DNA of 8,198 bases, from positions 1 to 8,198 of the forward strand of contig JAAYKS010000440.1 in NCBI GenBank assembly GCA_012522285.1, in the 5' to 3' direction. Source of the stretch: Clostridiaceae bacterium (GTDB lineage Bacteria > Bacillota > Clostridia > Saccharofermentanales > UBA5734). Below are positions 1 through 6,849 of this stretch, in pieces. Positions within the stretch are counted from its first letter, which is position 1. The number at the start of each line of letters is the position of its first letter. A model generated the notes under the pieces. It saw nothing but the letters and a program-made list of their open reading frames with translations, did no database searches and was not told where the DNA came from. Both the position numbers and the translations under genes were made by a program.

Positions 1-191
1 CCAACGACGTCGAGCGGGTCGTACTGCACGCACCCCAGGCGGCGAACCGCGTCAATAATTCTGTTTCCGATCTCAACCGGATCCGGCTCTGCATGCGGGG
101 CGCTCCCGCCGTCGCCGGTGTCGAAATGGAGACAGGCGAGATAGTCGCCCGCCTGTTCTCTGGTGATGGTAAGATCGGGATGTTTGCTCAT
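1..191 (-). CDS. YcaQ-like winged-helix DNA glycosylase family protein, N-terminal part (cut by window edge)
   Basis: Only the first 63 codons are present; the gene continues past position 1. The translation begins MSKHPDLTITREQAGDYL and reaches a conserved-looking stretch, RRLGCVQYDPLDVVG (about residues 49-63). That pattern (leucine-glycine-cysteine-valine-glutamine, then an aspartate) is typical of the start of the YcaQ/AlkX-like winged-helix family, known in E. coli as an interstrand-crosslink DNA glycosylase. The ATG at 191-189 is supported by a GGGAGG Shine-Dalgarno site (197-202, minus strand) five bases upstream. The gene is transcribed divergently from the DUF2238 gene. The catalytic part lies outside the window, so activity cannot be judged; many distant members of this family are uncharacterised. 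The family call rests on one motif and the position of the start. Confidence 0.72.
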   Translation of the reverse strand, partial: MSKHPDLTITREQAGDYLACLHFDTGDGGSAPHAEPDPVEIGNRIIDAVRRLGCVQYDPLDVV

Positions 192-242
192 GTCCGCCTC
201 CCGCCGTGTTATGTACTGCCGTTCCTCTGCTAAATTGGACCT

Positions 243-264
243 CTGTTGTCCCATTGTACAACAG
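243..264. repeat. Inverted repeat in the divergent intergenic region (operator candidate)
   Basis: CTGTTGT (243-249) is matched by ACAACAG (258-264) around an eight-base centre; the right arm also contains the palindrome TTGTACAA (254-261). The repeat lies between two divergent genes in an AT-richer stretch. On the minus strand it contains TACAAT, a good -10-like hexamer, but no convincing -35 accompanies it. It could be a repressor operator or chance symmetry; the regulator is not identifiable from the sequence. Confidence 0.35.
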
Positions 265-319
265 GAATAAAACAAATGTTCTGCTTGTTTCGTTTCCTTT
301 TCTTATTTATCGGAAGTTG

Positions 320-328
320 TGCCATAAT
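320..328 (+). promoter_or_regulatory. Candidate extended -10 promoter for the DUF2238 gene
   Basis: The bases TGCCATAAT form an extended -10 element (TG, one base, then CATAAT, five of six matches to TATAAT). The best -35 at 17-base spacing is TTCTTA (300-305), a poor match, so the call relies on the extended -10. Transcription would start near 335, leaving a leader of about 60 bases that contains the hairpin at 350-371. Confidence 0.4.
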
Positions 329-349
329 CAGAGAAACGGTATCCAAGCC

Positions 350-371
350 GGCCGGATGAGAATATCCGGCC
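350..371 (+). repeat. Perfect 8-bp hairpin in the leader of the DUF2238 gene
   Basis: GGCCGGAT (350-357) pairs perfectly with ATCCGGCC (364-371) across a six-base loop, GAGAAT. The stem is GC-rich and ends nine bases before the Shine-Dalgarno site at 381-385. No run of T follows, so it is not an intrinsic terminator. It may be an mRNA stability or translation-control hairpin, or a DNA operator; the sequence does not decide. Confidence 0.5.
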
Positions 372-380
372 ATCCCGCAC

Positions 381-385
381 GGAGG
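381..385 (+). promoter_or_regulatory. Ribosome binding site that fixes the TTG start at 394
   Basis: GGAGG lies eight bases upstream of TTG at 394-396. No ATG or GTG at a suitable distance gives the membrane protein frame an equally good start, so this site decides the start codon. Confidence 0.75.
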
Positions 386-393
386 ACATTGCT

Positions 394-1092
394 TTGGACC
401 GAAAAGAACGAGCGGTACGCATCTTGTTCTTGGTGTTATTTCTGTCGATCGTCGGCATCTGCGTCGCTGTTTTGCTGTCGGAGCGGAGCGACCGGCGGGT
501 GTACTTCAACCAGGGGATGGCCACGGCGGTCGCTCTGACCACGCCGTTTCTGTTTGAAATCGGTCGAAGACTGCGCGTGCCACCAGTCACGAAGGCCATC
601 ATGCTGATTTTCATTTATATCGGCATGTTTCTGGGCAGCGTAAACGAGTGGTATTACCGGTTCTGGTGGTGGGACGCGATGCTCCACTTCACATCGGGTC
701 CCGCTGTCGGAATCGCCGCCTACTCCATCGTACTCGCGGCGCGCAACCGCACACCGGGAGACCGGGGCCCTTCACACGGGATCTCTTTGCTGCTGATCTT
801 CTGCTTTATTATGACTATCGGCACGATCTGGGAAATCGTGGAATACACGCTGGACTCCGTGCTGGGTATGAATATGCAACGCGATCTGGACGGCGGCGGT
901 CTTTTGGACACCATGACCGACATCCTGCTCAACACCCTCGGCACGATCGTATTTACGCTGATCGCACACCACGGACTCAAGGGACGGGTGCCGATCTTGG
1001 AACGTCTCGCGATCCGACCGGTCAAACGGATCCGACAAGCCGTCTCCACCGAAAGTGCGAAGTCGTCAGAAATCAAGGAGACGGTGCAATAG
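394..1092 (+). CDS. DUF2238 / YjdF-family integral membrane protein
   Basis: This is a 232-residue polytopic membrane protein of unknown function. Hydrophobic segments lie at about residues 9-28, 43-56, 66-82, 97-115, 129-146 and 177-192, giving roughly five or six membrane spans. The family-like signature EWYYRFWWWDAMLHFTSG (85-102) carries a charged and aromatic pattern with D94 and H98. A second cluster, WEIVEY (146-151) and DTMTDILLNTLG (172-183), adds E147, E150, D172 and D176. These conserved acidic and histidine residues next to membrane spans resemble the pattern of the YjdF/DUF2238 family. The C-terminal 40 residues are basic and polar, probably cytoplasmic. Translation starts at TTG, chosen because of the GGAGG site at 381. 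The gene stands alone on the plus strand and its stop lies 19 bases from the stop of the convergent zwf gene. The substrate or partner is unknown. Confidence 0.8.
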   Translation: MDRKERAVRILFLVLFLSIVGICVAVLLSERSDRRVYFNQGMATAVALTTPFLFEIGRRLRVPPVTKAIMLIFIYIGMFLGSVNEWYYRFWWWDAMLHFTSGPAVGIAAYSIVLAARNRTPGDRGPSHGISLLLIFCFIMTIGTIWEIVEYTLDSVLGMNMQRDLDGGGLLDTMTDILLNTLGTIVFTLIAHHGLKGRVPILERLAIRPVKRIRQAVSTESAKSSEIKETVQ

Positions 1093-1111
1093 ACAGGTTG
1101 CCTTTAGGGCT

Positions 1112-2623
1112 TCACGTATGGCAGGGCTCGCACGTTCCAGGGATTTTTTCTTCCGGTTCGATCCAGGACCGCCCATCTTGTGTTAGCAACCGGCTGGCGG
1201 CGTCCGGGCCGGCGGATCCGCGAGCGTAGGGCTCTATCCCCACGTTTTCGCGCTGCGCCTGAATGCAGTCGACCAACGTCCACGCCGCTTCGATCTCATC
1301 CCACCGCGTAAACAGGTTGAGATCCCCGACCCACGCGTCGCGGAGCAGCCTTACATAGGCGTCGGGCGACTGCCCGGGAAACCGGCAGGTCTGACAGAAG
1401 TCCATGTCGACTTGTGTGACGGTGGAAACCGTTCCCGGTTGTTTGATATTGAACTGCAGATTGACCCCTTCCTGCGGCTGGACCCTCAAAAGCAGCACGT
1501 TGGGCTGTTCGAATGGCTCATTCCCGCCATAAGGAACCGGTTTGAACACCACCGCGATGTCCGCAGCGCTGCGGTCCAGCGCCTTGCCCGACTTTAAGTA
1601 GAACGGAACCCCCCGCCACCGCGGATTGTCCACCTCCAGCCGGAGCGCGGCAAAGGTCTCGGTCGCAGAGTCTGGTTCGACGCCCTTTTCCTCCCGATAT
1701 CCCGGCTGCTCTCCCGCGGCGGCATACTGCCCCAGTATGATGCCGGGATCTTTTTCGTCCGGGTGGAACAATCGCAGCCCTCGGAGGACCTTTACCTTCT
1801 CGTCCCTTACGCACTCGGTTTCAAAACAAGCTGGTTTTTCCATCGCCAGCAACGCCAACAGCTGTAACAGATGATTCTGCACCATGTCGCGCAATGCACC
1901 GGCGTGGTCGTAATAGCCGCCCCGCTGGTCCACACCGCCTGACTCCCGGACGCTGATCTGGATGTGGTCGATGTGCTCTGTGTTCCACACCGGTTCGAAC
2001 AGGCGGTTGGCGAAACGCAGCACCAGGATGTTCTGGAGCATTTCTTTGCCCAGATAGTGGTCGATCCGGTAAATTTCGTTTTCCGTAAACCGCCGATACA
2101 GGCCTTCGTTGAACGCTTGTGCGCTCGCGAGATCCCGTCCGAACGGCTTTTCAACCATCAGCCGCCGGAACCCTCCGTTCCCCACCTGGCCCGTCCGGCC
2201 GGTATGCTCTGCAATCACCGGGAACAGGTCGGGGGCGGTCGCGAGAAAGTAAATACGGTTGTCTCCCAGGTCGCGTGCCCGGGCCAACGCATCCGCACGA
2301 CTGCGGAGTTCGTCGTAGGCATTTGTGTCACGCATATCCATCCGGTGGTAGTAGAACCGCTCTAAAAATGCCGGATCGGGTGCCGTTGCTTCGTCCGAAG
2401 TCTCGGCGATGGCTTCTGCGATACGCGCTCGATACGAAGCGTCGTCCCAAGGACGCCGTCCGATGCCCAATATCGCCGCTTTCTCCGGGAGATCTCCGCC
2501 ATCGTGCAAAGATCGGAGTGCGGGAAACAGTTTTTTTGCCGCCAGATCTCCTGTGGTTCCAAAGAGAATCAACAGGGCTGGTGCGAGAACAATATGCTTT
2601 TCCATGAAATCAGTATAGGCCAT
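1112..2623 (-). CDS. zwf: Glucose-6-phosphate 1-dehydrogenase
   Basis: Oxidises glucose 6-phosphate to 6-phosphogluconolactone in the cytoplasm, the first step of the oxidative pentose phosphate pathway, and yields NAD(P)H. The 503-residue length is normal. The N-terminal dinucleotide-binding loop is GTTGDLA (22-28); EKPFG (158-162) follows, then the signature RIDHYLGKE (186-194). By comparison with the Leuconostoc enzyme, D188, H189, K193 and the catalytic base H251 (in MVQNH) are all present, so the enzyme should be active. The C-terminal end keeps the usual DGRSWI motif. Two starts are possible: ATG at 2623, used here, and ATG at 2605 (residue 7). Neither has a strong Shine-Dalgarno site, and the later one would place the nucleotide-binding strand nearer to the usual distance from the N-terminus. 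The gene follows nrdG after 75 bases, with no clear promoter or terminator between, so co-transcription is plausible but not shown. Confidence 0.96.
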   Translation of the reverse strand: MAYTDFMEKHIVLAPALLILFGTTGDLAAKKLFPALRSLHDGGDLPEKAAILGIGRRPWDDASYRARIAEAIAETSDEATAPDPAFLERFYYHRMDMRDTNAYDELRSRADALARARDLGDNRIYFLATAPDLFPVIAEHTGRTGQVGNGGFRRLMVEKPFGRDLASAQAFNEGLYRRFTENEIYRIDHYLGKEMLQNILVLRFANRLFEPVWNTEHIDHIQISVRESGGVDQRGGYYDHAGALRDMVQNHLLQLLALLAMEKPACFETECVRDEKVKVLRGLRLFHPDEKDPGIILGQYAAAGEQPGYREEKGVEPDSATETFAALRLEVDNPRWRGVPFYLKSGKALDRSAADIAVVFKPVPYGGNEPFEQPNVLLLRVQPQEGVNLQFNIKQPGTVSTVTQVDMDFCQTCRFPGQSPDAYVRLLRDAWVGDLNLFTRWDEIEAAWTLVDCIQAQRENVGIEPYARGSAGPDAASRLLTQDGRSWIEPEEKIPGTCEPCHT

Positions 2624-2698
2624 CTTGCCGTGAGATTTGGTAACACCGGATCGACTTTATGAAACAATCCGTCGACAACCAGGGAGTGCGCAGCCCGG
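2624..2698. other. nrdG-zwf spacer
   Basis: Seventy-five bases with no open gene. The only symmetry is CGGAT and ATCCG around a 15-base loop, too weak for a terminator, and no paired -35/-10 hexamers at normal spacing were found. This leaves zwf either in the nrd transcript or behind a promoter that cannot be seen by eye. Confidence 0.5.
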
Positions 2699-3415
2699 TC
2701 AGGCTCTCACGACCACGTTTGGCTGGAACGCACGCATCCGCACGGCGGCCTGCTCCAACTCTGCCGCCGTCATCGCGGCGGCGGCGATGCGGAATCGGTC
2801 TTCCGGTCGAAAGACCTCCGGTCGCCGATAGGGCTGCAGTGCATAAAGCGGCACCGGAGGCAGCGAAGCCGACATTTCCACAAGGTCGTCTTCCGACAAT
2901 TGCGGGATAACCGTGGTACGTACTTCCCAGCTGACGCCCGATCCGGCGGCGAGCCGCGACAGGACCGCCACCGATTCCCGGACATTTTCCGCCACTTCCG
3001 GCCCGCATCCGCAGACATCGGGATAACGGGCCCAGGGGGCTTTGACATCCATCGCGACATAGTCAGTCAGCGACGACGGTTTCGCCTGGATCAACTGTTC
3101 CAGCATCGCCGGATGGCCACCGTTGGTGTCGAGCTTGACCGCGTATCCCATCTCGCGCAACAAACGCAGGAACGCCGGCAGGCCGGGCTGGATTGTCGGT
3201 TCTCCTCCTGATACGACCACCCCGTCCAGCACACCGCGACGCTTGTCCAGAAAGGCTACGACGTCCGCGAGTGCGATTTCCGGTGCCGTGGCTCCGAGCA
3301 GCAGACGGTTGTGGCAATAAAAACAGTCCAGATCGCAGCCGGCGGTGAACACGACCGCAGCGAGATGTCCGGGGAAGTCCACGGTGGAAAATCGGACCAA
3401 CCCTGCCAGTATCAT
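2699..3415 (-). CDS. nrdG: Anaerobic ribonucleoside-triphosphate reductase activating protein (radical SAM)
   Basis: NrdG uses a reduced [4Fe-4S] cluster and S-adenosylmethionine to generate the glycyl radical on NrdD. The 238-residue protein has the radical SAM cluster motif CDLDCFYC (C27, C31, C34; CX3CX2C) just after the typical N-terminus LVRFSTVDFPG. It is followed by the SAM-binding region VVSGGEPTIQP and then KLDTNGG. At 238 residues it is longer than the roughly 155-residue E. coli NrdG and resembles the longer activases common in anaerobes and Bacillota (TIGR02495-like). The frame is open further upstream, but the ATG at 3415 is chosen because it overlaps the nrdD stop in ATGA and places the SAM motif at the usual distance from the start. 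No separate Shine-Dalgarno site is evident, which fits translational coupling to nrdD. Adjacency to nrdD supports the assignment over a pyruvate formate-lyase activase. Confidence 0.93.
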   Translation of the reverse strand: MILAGLVRFSTVDFPGHLAAVVFTAGCDLDCFYCHNRLLLGATAPEIALADVVAFLDKRRGVLDGVVVSGGEPTIQPGLPAFLRLLREMGYAVKLDTNGGHPAMLEQLIQAKPSSLTDYVAMDVKAPWARYPDVCGCGPEVAENVRESVAVLSRLAAGSGVSWEVRTTVIPQLSEDDLVEMSASLPPVPLYALQPYRRPEVFRPEDRFRIAAAAMTAAELEQAAVRMRAFQPNVVVRA

Positions 3416-5511
3416 GCGAGTTCGGAGGTGCGCATCACATACTTTGTCCGCTGCCGATATTCTTCCTTCTTCCCCTTGTGGAAGTTCTGCACCGGCCGCA
3501 AATAGCCGACGACCCGACTCCACACTTCGGCATCCGCCCCGCATTCGGGACAGGTGAAGTGTTCTCCGACGAGATAGCCGTGTGTCGGGCAGATCGAAAA
3601 CGTGGGCGTCAGCGAAATATAGGGCAGCTTGTAGTTCTCGAATGTTTTGCGGATCAGTTTTTTTGCCACCTCGATATCCGGGATCCGTTCGCCGAGGTAG
3701 AGATGCAACACGGTGCCGCCGGTATAGCGGGACTGCAACTCGTCCTGGAGATCCAGCGTCTCAAAGATGTCGTCCGTGAAGCCGACCGGAAGCTGGGAGG
3801 AATTCGTATAGTAAGGCACGTTCTCACCGGCGGTGCGGATGTCCGGATACAGATCCCTGTCTTTGCGCGCAAGGGAATAGCTGGTTCCTTCGGCAGGGGT
3901 GGCTTCGAGGTTGTAAAAGTGCCCGGTCTGCTCCTGGATTTCCTGGAGCATTGCCCGCATAGCGTCCAACGTCCGGTTTGCGAATGCCTGCCCCGCGGGC
4001 GTCGTCAGATCGCTGTCCTCCCCCAGGAAATTGAGGCAGGCCTCGTTCATCCCGACCAGACCGACGGTGTTGAAGTGATTGTACCAGTACTGCCCGGTGC
4101 GCTCCTTGATCGCGCGCAGATAGTGGGCGGAATACGGGTACAGTCCCCGTGCGGTCTGCTCCTCGATTGTCTTGCGCTTGATCTCCAGCGAGTCCCGTGC
4201 GAGCTCCACCAGGTGTTTGAGACGGGCGAAAAACGCCTCCTCGGTGTCCGACAGGTATCCGATCCGAGGGAGGTTGACCGTGACCACTCCGATGGAACCG
4301 GTCAGCGGGTTGGAGCCGAACAGTCCGCCCCCGCGCTTGCGCAGCTCGGAAGTATCGAGGCGAAGGCGACAGCACATTGAAATCGCGTCTTCGGGAGAGA
4401 GGTCGGAATTGACGTAGTTGGAAAAATACGGGATGCCGTATTTACAGGTAATCTCCATGAACTTGTTGACCACCGGGCTGTCCCAGTCGAATTCTTTGGT
4501 GATGTTGATCGTCGGGATCGGAAACGTAAATACCCGTCCCTTGGCGTCGCCTTCCAGCATGATGTCGCAGAACGCCAGGTTGAACAGATCCATCTCCGCC
4601 TGGAAATCTCCGTACTTGTCTCCGGTGTATTGGCCAGCGAGAATGACCGGCTCTTCCCGCAGGGTGCGGGGCGGCACGATGTCAAACGTCAGATTGGAAA
4701 AAGGGCACTGGAATCCGACGCGGGTCGGCACATTGATGTTGAAGATGAATTCCTGTAGTGCCTGTTTGACCTGGGTATAAGTGAGGTGGTCGTAGCGAAT
4801 GAAAGGGGCACAGTAGGTGTCGAACGACGACCAGGCCTGCGCGCCGGCGGTTTCGCCCTGGGTGGTAAAGGTGGAGTTGGTGATCTGCCCCAAGAAAGAC
4901 CGCAGGTGCTTGGACGGACTGGACTCCACTTTTCCCGGGACGCCGCCAAACCCATCCATCAGGAGCTGACGAAGATCCCACCCCGCACAGTAGGGTCCGA
5001 AAAATCCGAGGTCGTGCAGATGGAGATCTCCGGAGAGGTGGGCCTCACGGATGGGAGTCGGATAGATTTCGTGCAGCCAGTACTGCTTGGTGAACGCTTC
5101 GCGGATATAGTTGTTCATGCCGTTGATCGAACGCTGTGTGTTGGCATTTTCCTGGATCTGCCAGTCGCGGTCCCCCAGATACTGGGAGAACATGTCGACC
5201 GTCGCTCCGACCAGCGCGCTCGCCTCGCGGGCCGTGCGCCGTTTTTCCCGATACAGAATATATGCTTTGGCGGTTTTGGCGTGACCGTTTTCAATCAGGA
5301 CCTTTTCGACGATGTCCTGGATCCCCTCGACGTCCGCGAGGCCGTCCCTATAGCGATGGTCCGCGATGTCAAAGACCTGCCGCATCAACGCTTCAGCTCT
5401 CTCCCAGTTGTCCCCGCCGACCGCGACGGCGGCTTTGAAAATGGCCAGCGTGATCTTTTCCGGCTGGAACGCCGCGATATGTCCATCCCTTTTTCGGATT
5501 TGTGTGATCAT
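3412..5511 (-). CDS. nrdD: Anaerobic (class III) ribonucleoside-triphosphate reductase
   Basis: Reduces ribonucleoside triphosphates to deoxyribonucleotides without oxygen, using a glycyl radical. The protein has 699 residues. Residues 1 to about 95 form an ATP-cone domain (ITQIRKRDGHIAAF through the YRDGLADVEGIQDIVE region), which senses ATP/dATP. The catalytic barrel follows, with MCCRLRLD (M379, C380, C381) and GGGLFG...TGSIGVVTVNLPRIGYL nearby. The C-terminal zinc site is C641, H644, C654 and C657. The glycyl radical motif RVVGYLRP has G669, 30 residues from the end. All expected elements are intact. The start at 5511 is supported by AGGGGGA (5518-5524) six bases upstream and by the ATP cone beginning right at the methionine; an upstream in-frame extension to 5604 would read through the regulatory boxes and is rejected. 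The two NrdR-like boxes at 5528-5574 suggest NrdR repression. The stop overlaps the nrdG start. Confidence 0.97.
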   Translation of the reverse strand: MITQIRKRDGHIAAFQPEKITLAIFKAAVAVGGDNWERAEALMRQVFDIADHRYRDGLADVEGIQDIVEKVLIENGHAKTAKAYILYREKRRTAREASALVGATVDMFSQYLGDRDWQIQENANTQRSINGMNNYIREAFTKQYWLHEIYPTPIREAHLSGDLHLHDLGFFGPYCAGWDLRQLLMDGFGGVPGKVESSPSKHLRSFLGQITNSTFTTQGETAGAQAWSSFDTYCAPFIRYDHLTYTQVKQALQEFIFNINVPTRVGFQCPFSNLTFDIVPPRTLREEPVILAGQYTGDKYGDFQAEMDLFNLAFCDIMLEGDAKGRVFTFPIPTINITKEFDWDSPVVNKFMEITCKYGIPYFSNYVNSDLSPEDAISMCCRLRLDTSELRKRGGGLFGSNPLTGSIGVVTVNLPRIGYLSDTEEAFFARLKHLVELARDSLEIKRKTIEEQTARGLYPYSAHYLRAIKERTGQYWYNHFNTVGLVGMNEACLNFLGEDSDLTTPAGQAFANRTLDAMRAMLQEIQEQTGHFYNLEATPAEGTSYSLARKDRDLYPDIRTAGENVPYYTNSSQLPVGFTDDIFETLDLQDELQSRYTGGTVLHLYLGERIPDIEVAKKLIRKTFENYKLPYISLTPTFSICPTHGYLVGEHFTCPECGADAEVWSRVVGYLRPVQNFHKGKKEEYRQRTKYVMRTSELA

Positions 5512-5527
5512 GATAGATCCCCCTGAC

Positions 5528-5543
5528 GAACGATATGTGGTAT
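5528..5543 (-). promoter_or_regulatory. NrdR box, proximal to nrdD
   Basis: Read on the minus strand the site is ATACCACATATCGTTC. Against the NrdR consensus as I recall it (acaCwAtATaTwGtgt) it matches 10 of 16 positions, including the central C..A.ATAT.GT core. It lies 16 bases before the nrdD start codon and 31 bases from the second box. Single sites of this quality can arise by chance; the spacing is what makes it credible. Confidence 0.68.
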
Positions 5544-5558
5544 TCGGTTTTTCATCCA

Positions 5559-5574
5559 ATACCAGATATTGTAT
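5559..5574 (-). promoter_or_regulatory. NrdR box, distal to nrdD
   Basis: Read on the minus strand the site is ATACAATATCTGGTAT, matching 12 of 16 positions of the recalled NrdR consensus. Its start is exactly 31 bases (three helical turns) from the start of the proximal box, the arrangement known for paired NrdR sites. It contains the -10-like hexamer TACAAT, so a bound repressor would block RNA polymerase. Confidence 0.75.
5568..5573 (-). promoter_or_regulatory. Candidate -10 element of the nrdD promoter
   Basis: TACAAT on the minus strand matches TATAAT at five of six positions and lies inside the distal NrdR box. No good -35 is present at 16-18 bases upstream (GCGGTT is the best placed), so the promoter is either weak, activator-assisted or elsewhere in the 132-base gap. 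Transcription would start near 5561, giving a leader of about 50 bases that includes the proximal box. Confidence 0.35.
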
Positions 5575-5643
5575 CGTACTTCGATTGCGAAACCGCGGGG
5601 GCAAAAGGAATTTACATTACAAATCGAATACAAACACCGCTTG

Positions 5644-6849
5644 CTAAATCCGACCGATCGACTGTGCAAATTGTCGGGCGGTGCGTCCGGAGCGGCCGTT
5701 GTAGGCCAATTCCCACTGCAGGGCACGCATGCGCAGCGTTTCGGTGAAAGGGATGCCCATACGCTCCAGATAACTTTCCACGATCGCCAGATAGGTGGAT
5801 TGGGAAGGAGAGGGAAATACCACCCTCAACCCGAACCGGTCCGACAAGGAAAGTTTTTCCTGCATGGTGTCCGAGAGGTGGACCTCTTCGTCACTGTCCG
5901 TCCGGTCGCTCCAGGACTCGCGGATGAGATGCCGCCGGTTGGACGTCGCATAGAACAGAACGTTGGCGGGGGTCACCGCGGCTTTTCCCTCGAGGGCGGC
6001 TTTCAAGCGTTTATACCCCAGCTCCCCTTCTTCAAAGGACAAGTCATCCAGAAACACCAGATAGTGGTGCCGGCTGTCAGCTAGCAGCGCGAGCACTTTC
6101 TCGAGTTCGCCCAGCTGGTGTTTGGTGAGCTCGACCAACCGCAGCCCGTCCCGGCAGTAACGGTTGACCAATGCCTTGACCGAGGAGGATTTTCCGGTGC
6201 CGCTGTCTCCGAACAGTAAAACATTGTTGGCGCCTTCTCCACGCAGGAACCGCTCTGTGTTTTCGACCAGCATCCGTTTTTGGGTGTCGATGCCAACCAA
6301 CTGATCCAGATCGATCGGGTCGAAAGTTTCGACCCCGACCAAACCGTCCGACCAGGCAAGCGCGGCATGGCGTGCCGACACACCGCGTCCGAGTGTCGAC
6401 AGGTGCCGGACCAGTGCGTCGTACAGTGCGGAAGCGCCGGTGTGAAGTGCTTGTTCCATCGCCGCCAGGGATGCGGTATAGGCTTGACCGCAAGGAGAGG
6501 TCCCGGAGGAGGGCGTTTTGGTTCCGGAGGGCGTGGAGGGCTCATACGCCGCGAGTACCGCGGGGCCGGAGGAAGCCCAGGTGGCGACCGCGGCCAAGTC
6601 GGAGCGGGCAAGCCGTTCCAGTGAAGGTCCGCAGCTGCCTTCCCGCTCGATGGTGCGAGTAAAGACATTGTCCGTGCCGGACAACAGCCTGCACAGGTAA
6701 GCGATCCATACATCACCCCGGATCTTGTGTTCTTCCGCAAATGTGACCAGCAGGCGGAGTGCCCCGGCCTCGTCTCCCTCCGCCATCGCACGGGCGGTCG
6801 GGTCGTTGTCCAGAATGTCGAATATGACAAATCGGTGGTTTTGTGTCAT
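5644..6849 (-). CDS. DUF815 family AAA-type ATP-binding protein
   Basis: A 401-residue predicted cytoplasmic ATPase of the DUF815 family, whose cellular role is not established. The N-terminal 180 residues are family-specific and partly helical, with a Ser/Thr/Pro-rich linker at about 103-120. The ATPase module then begins: Walker A GDSGTGKS (214-221), Walker B YLVFLDDLSFEE (263-274, D268/D269), a sensor-1-like asparagine in FYATSN (N304), and SLSDRFGL (335-341), where R338 is the likely arginine finger. The string NVLFYATSNRRHLI and the following acidic stretch before SDTMQEKLSLSDRFG are characteristic of DUF815. The start at 6849 has AAGGAG (6855-6860) five bases upstream and overlaps the stop of the GNAT-HIT gene in ATGA, so the two are probably translated together. 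All ATPase residues look intact. A 132-base gap separates it from nrdD downstream. Confidence 0.9.
   Translation of the reverse strand: MTQNHRFVIFDILDNDPTARAMAEGDEAGALRLLVTFAEEHKIRGDVWIAYLCRLLSGTDNVFTRTIEREGSCGPSLERLARSDLAAVATWASSGPAVLAAYEPSTPSGTKTPSSGTSPCGQAYTASLAAMEQALHTGASALYDALVRHLSTLGRGVSARHAALAWSDGLVGVETFDPIDLDQLVGIDTQKRMLVENTERFLRGEGANNVLLFGDSGTGKSSSVKALVNRYCRDGLRLVELTKHQLGELEKVLALLADSRHHYLVFLDDLSFEEGELGYKRLKAALEGKAAVTPANVLFYATSNRRHLIRESWSDRTDSDEEVHLSDTMQEKLSLSDRFGLRVVFPSPSQSTYLAIVESYLERMGIPFTETLRMRALQWELAYNGRSGRTARQFAQSIGRI

Noticed and set aside
1040..1084. Inverted repeat CCGTCTCC/GGAGACGG around a 29-base loop at the end of the DUF2238 gene, as a terminator
   Set aside because: The loop is long, it lies inside coding sequence, no T run follows, and several such 8-base matches are expected by chance in a window this size.
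1093..1111. Bidirectional terminator between the convergent DUF2238 and zwf genes
   Set aside because: Only 19 bases lie between the stops and they contain no stable stem or T run.
3416..3544. N-terminal extension of NrdG by 43 residues
   Set aside because: It lies wholly inside the nrdD coding end (zinc and glycyl radical region) in another frame, and the ATG at 3415 gives the normal radical SAM layout.
3478..4380. 300-codon plus-strand open frame opposite nrdD
   Set aside because: It is antisense to a fully conserved NrdD region and its translation shows no family features; long antisense frames are common in GC-rich genes.
5512..5604. N-terminal extension of NrdD by 31 residues
   Set aside because: It has no family similarity, covers both NrdR boxes, and the methionine at 5511 has a good ribosome site directly before the ATP cone.
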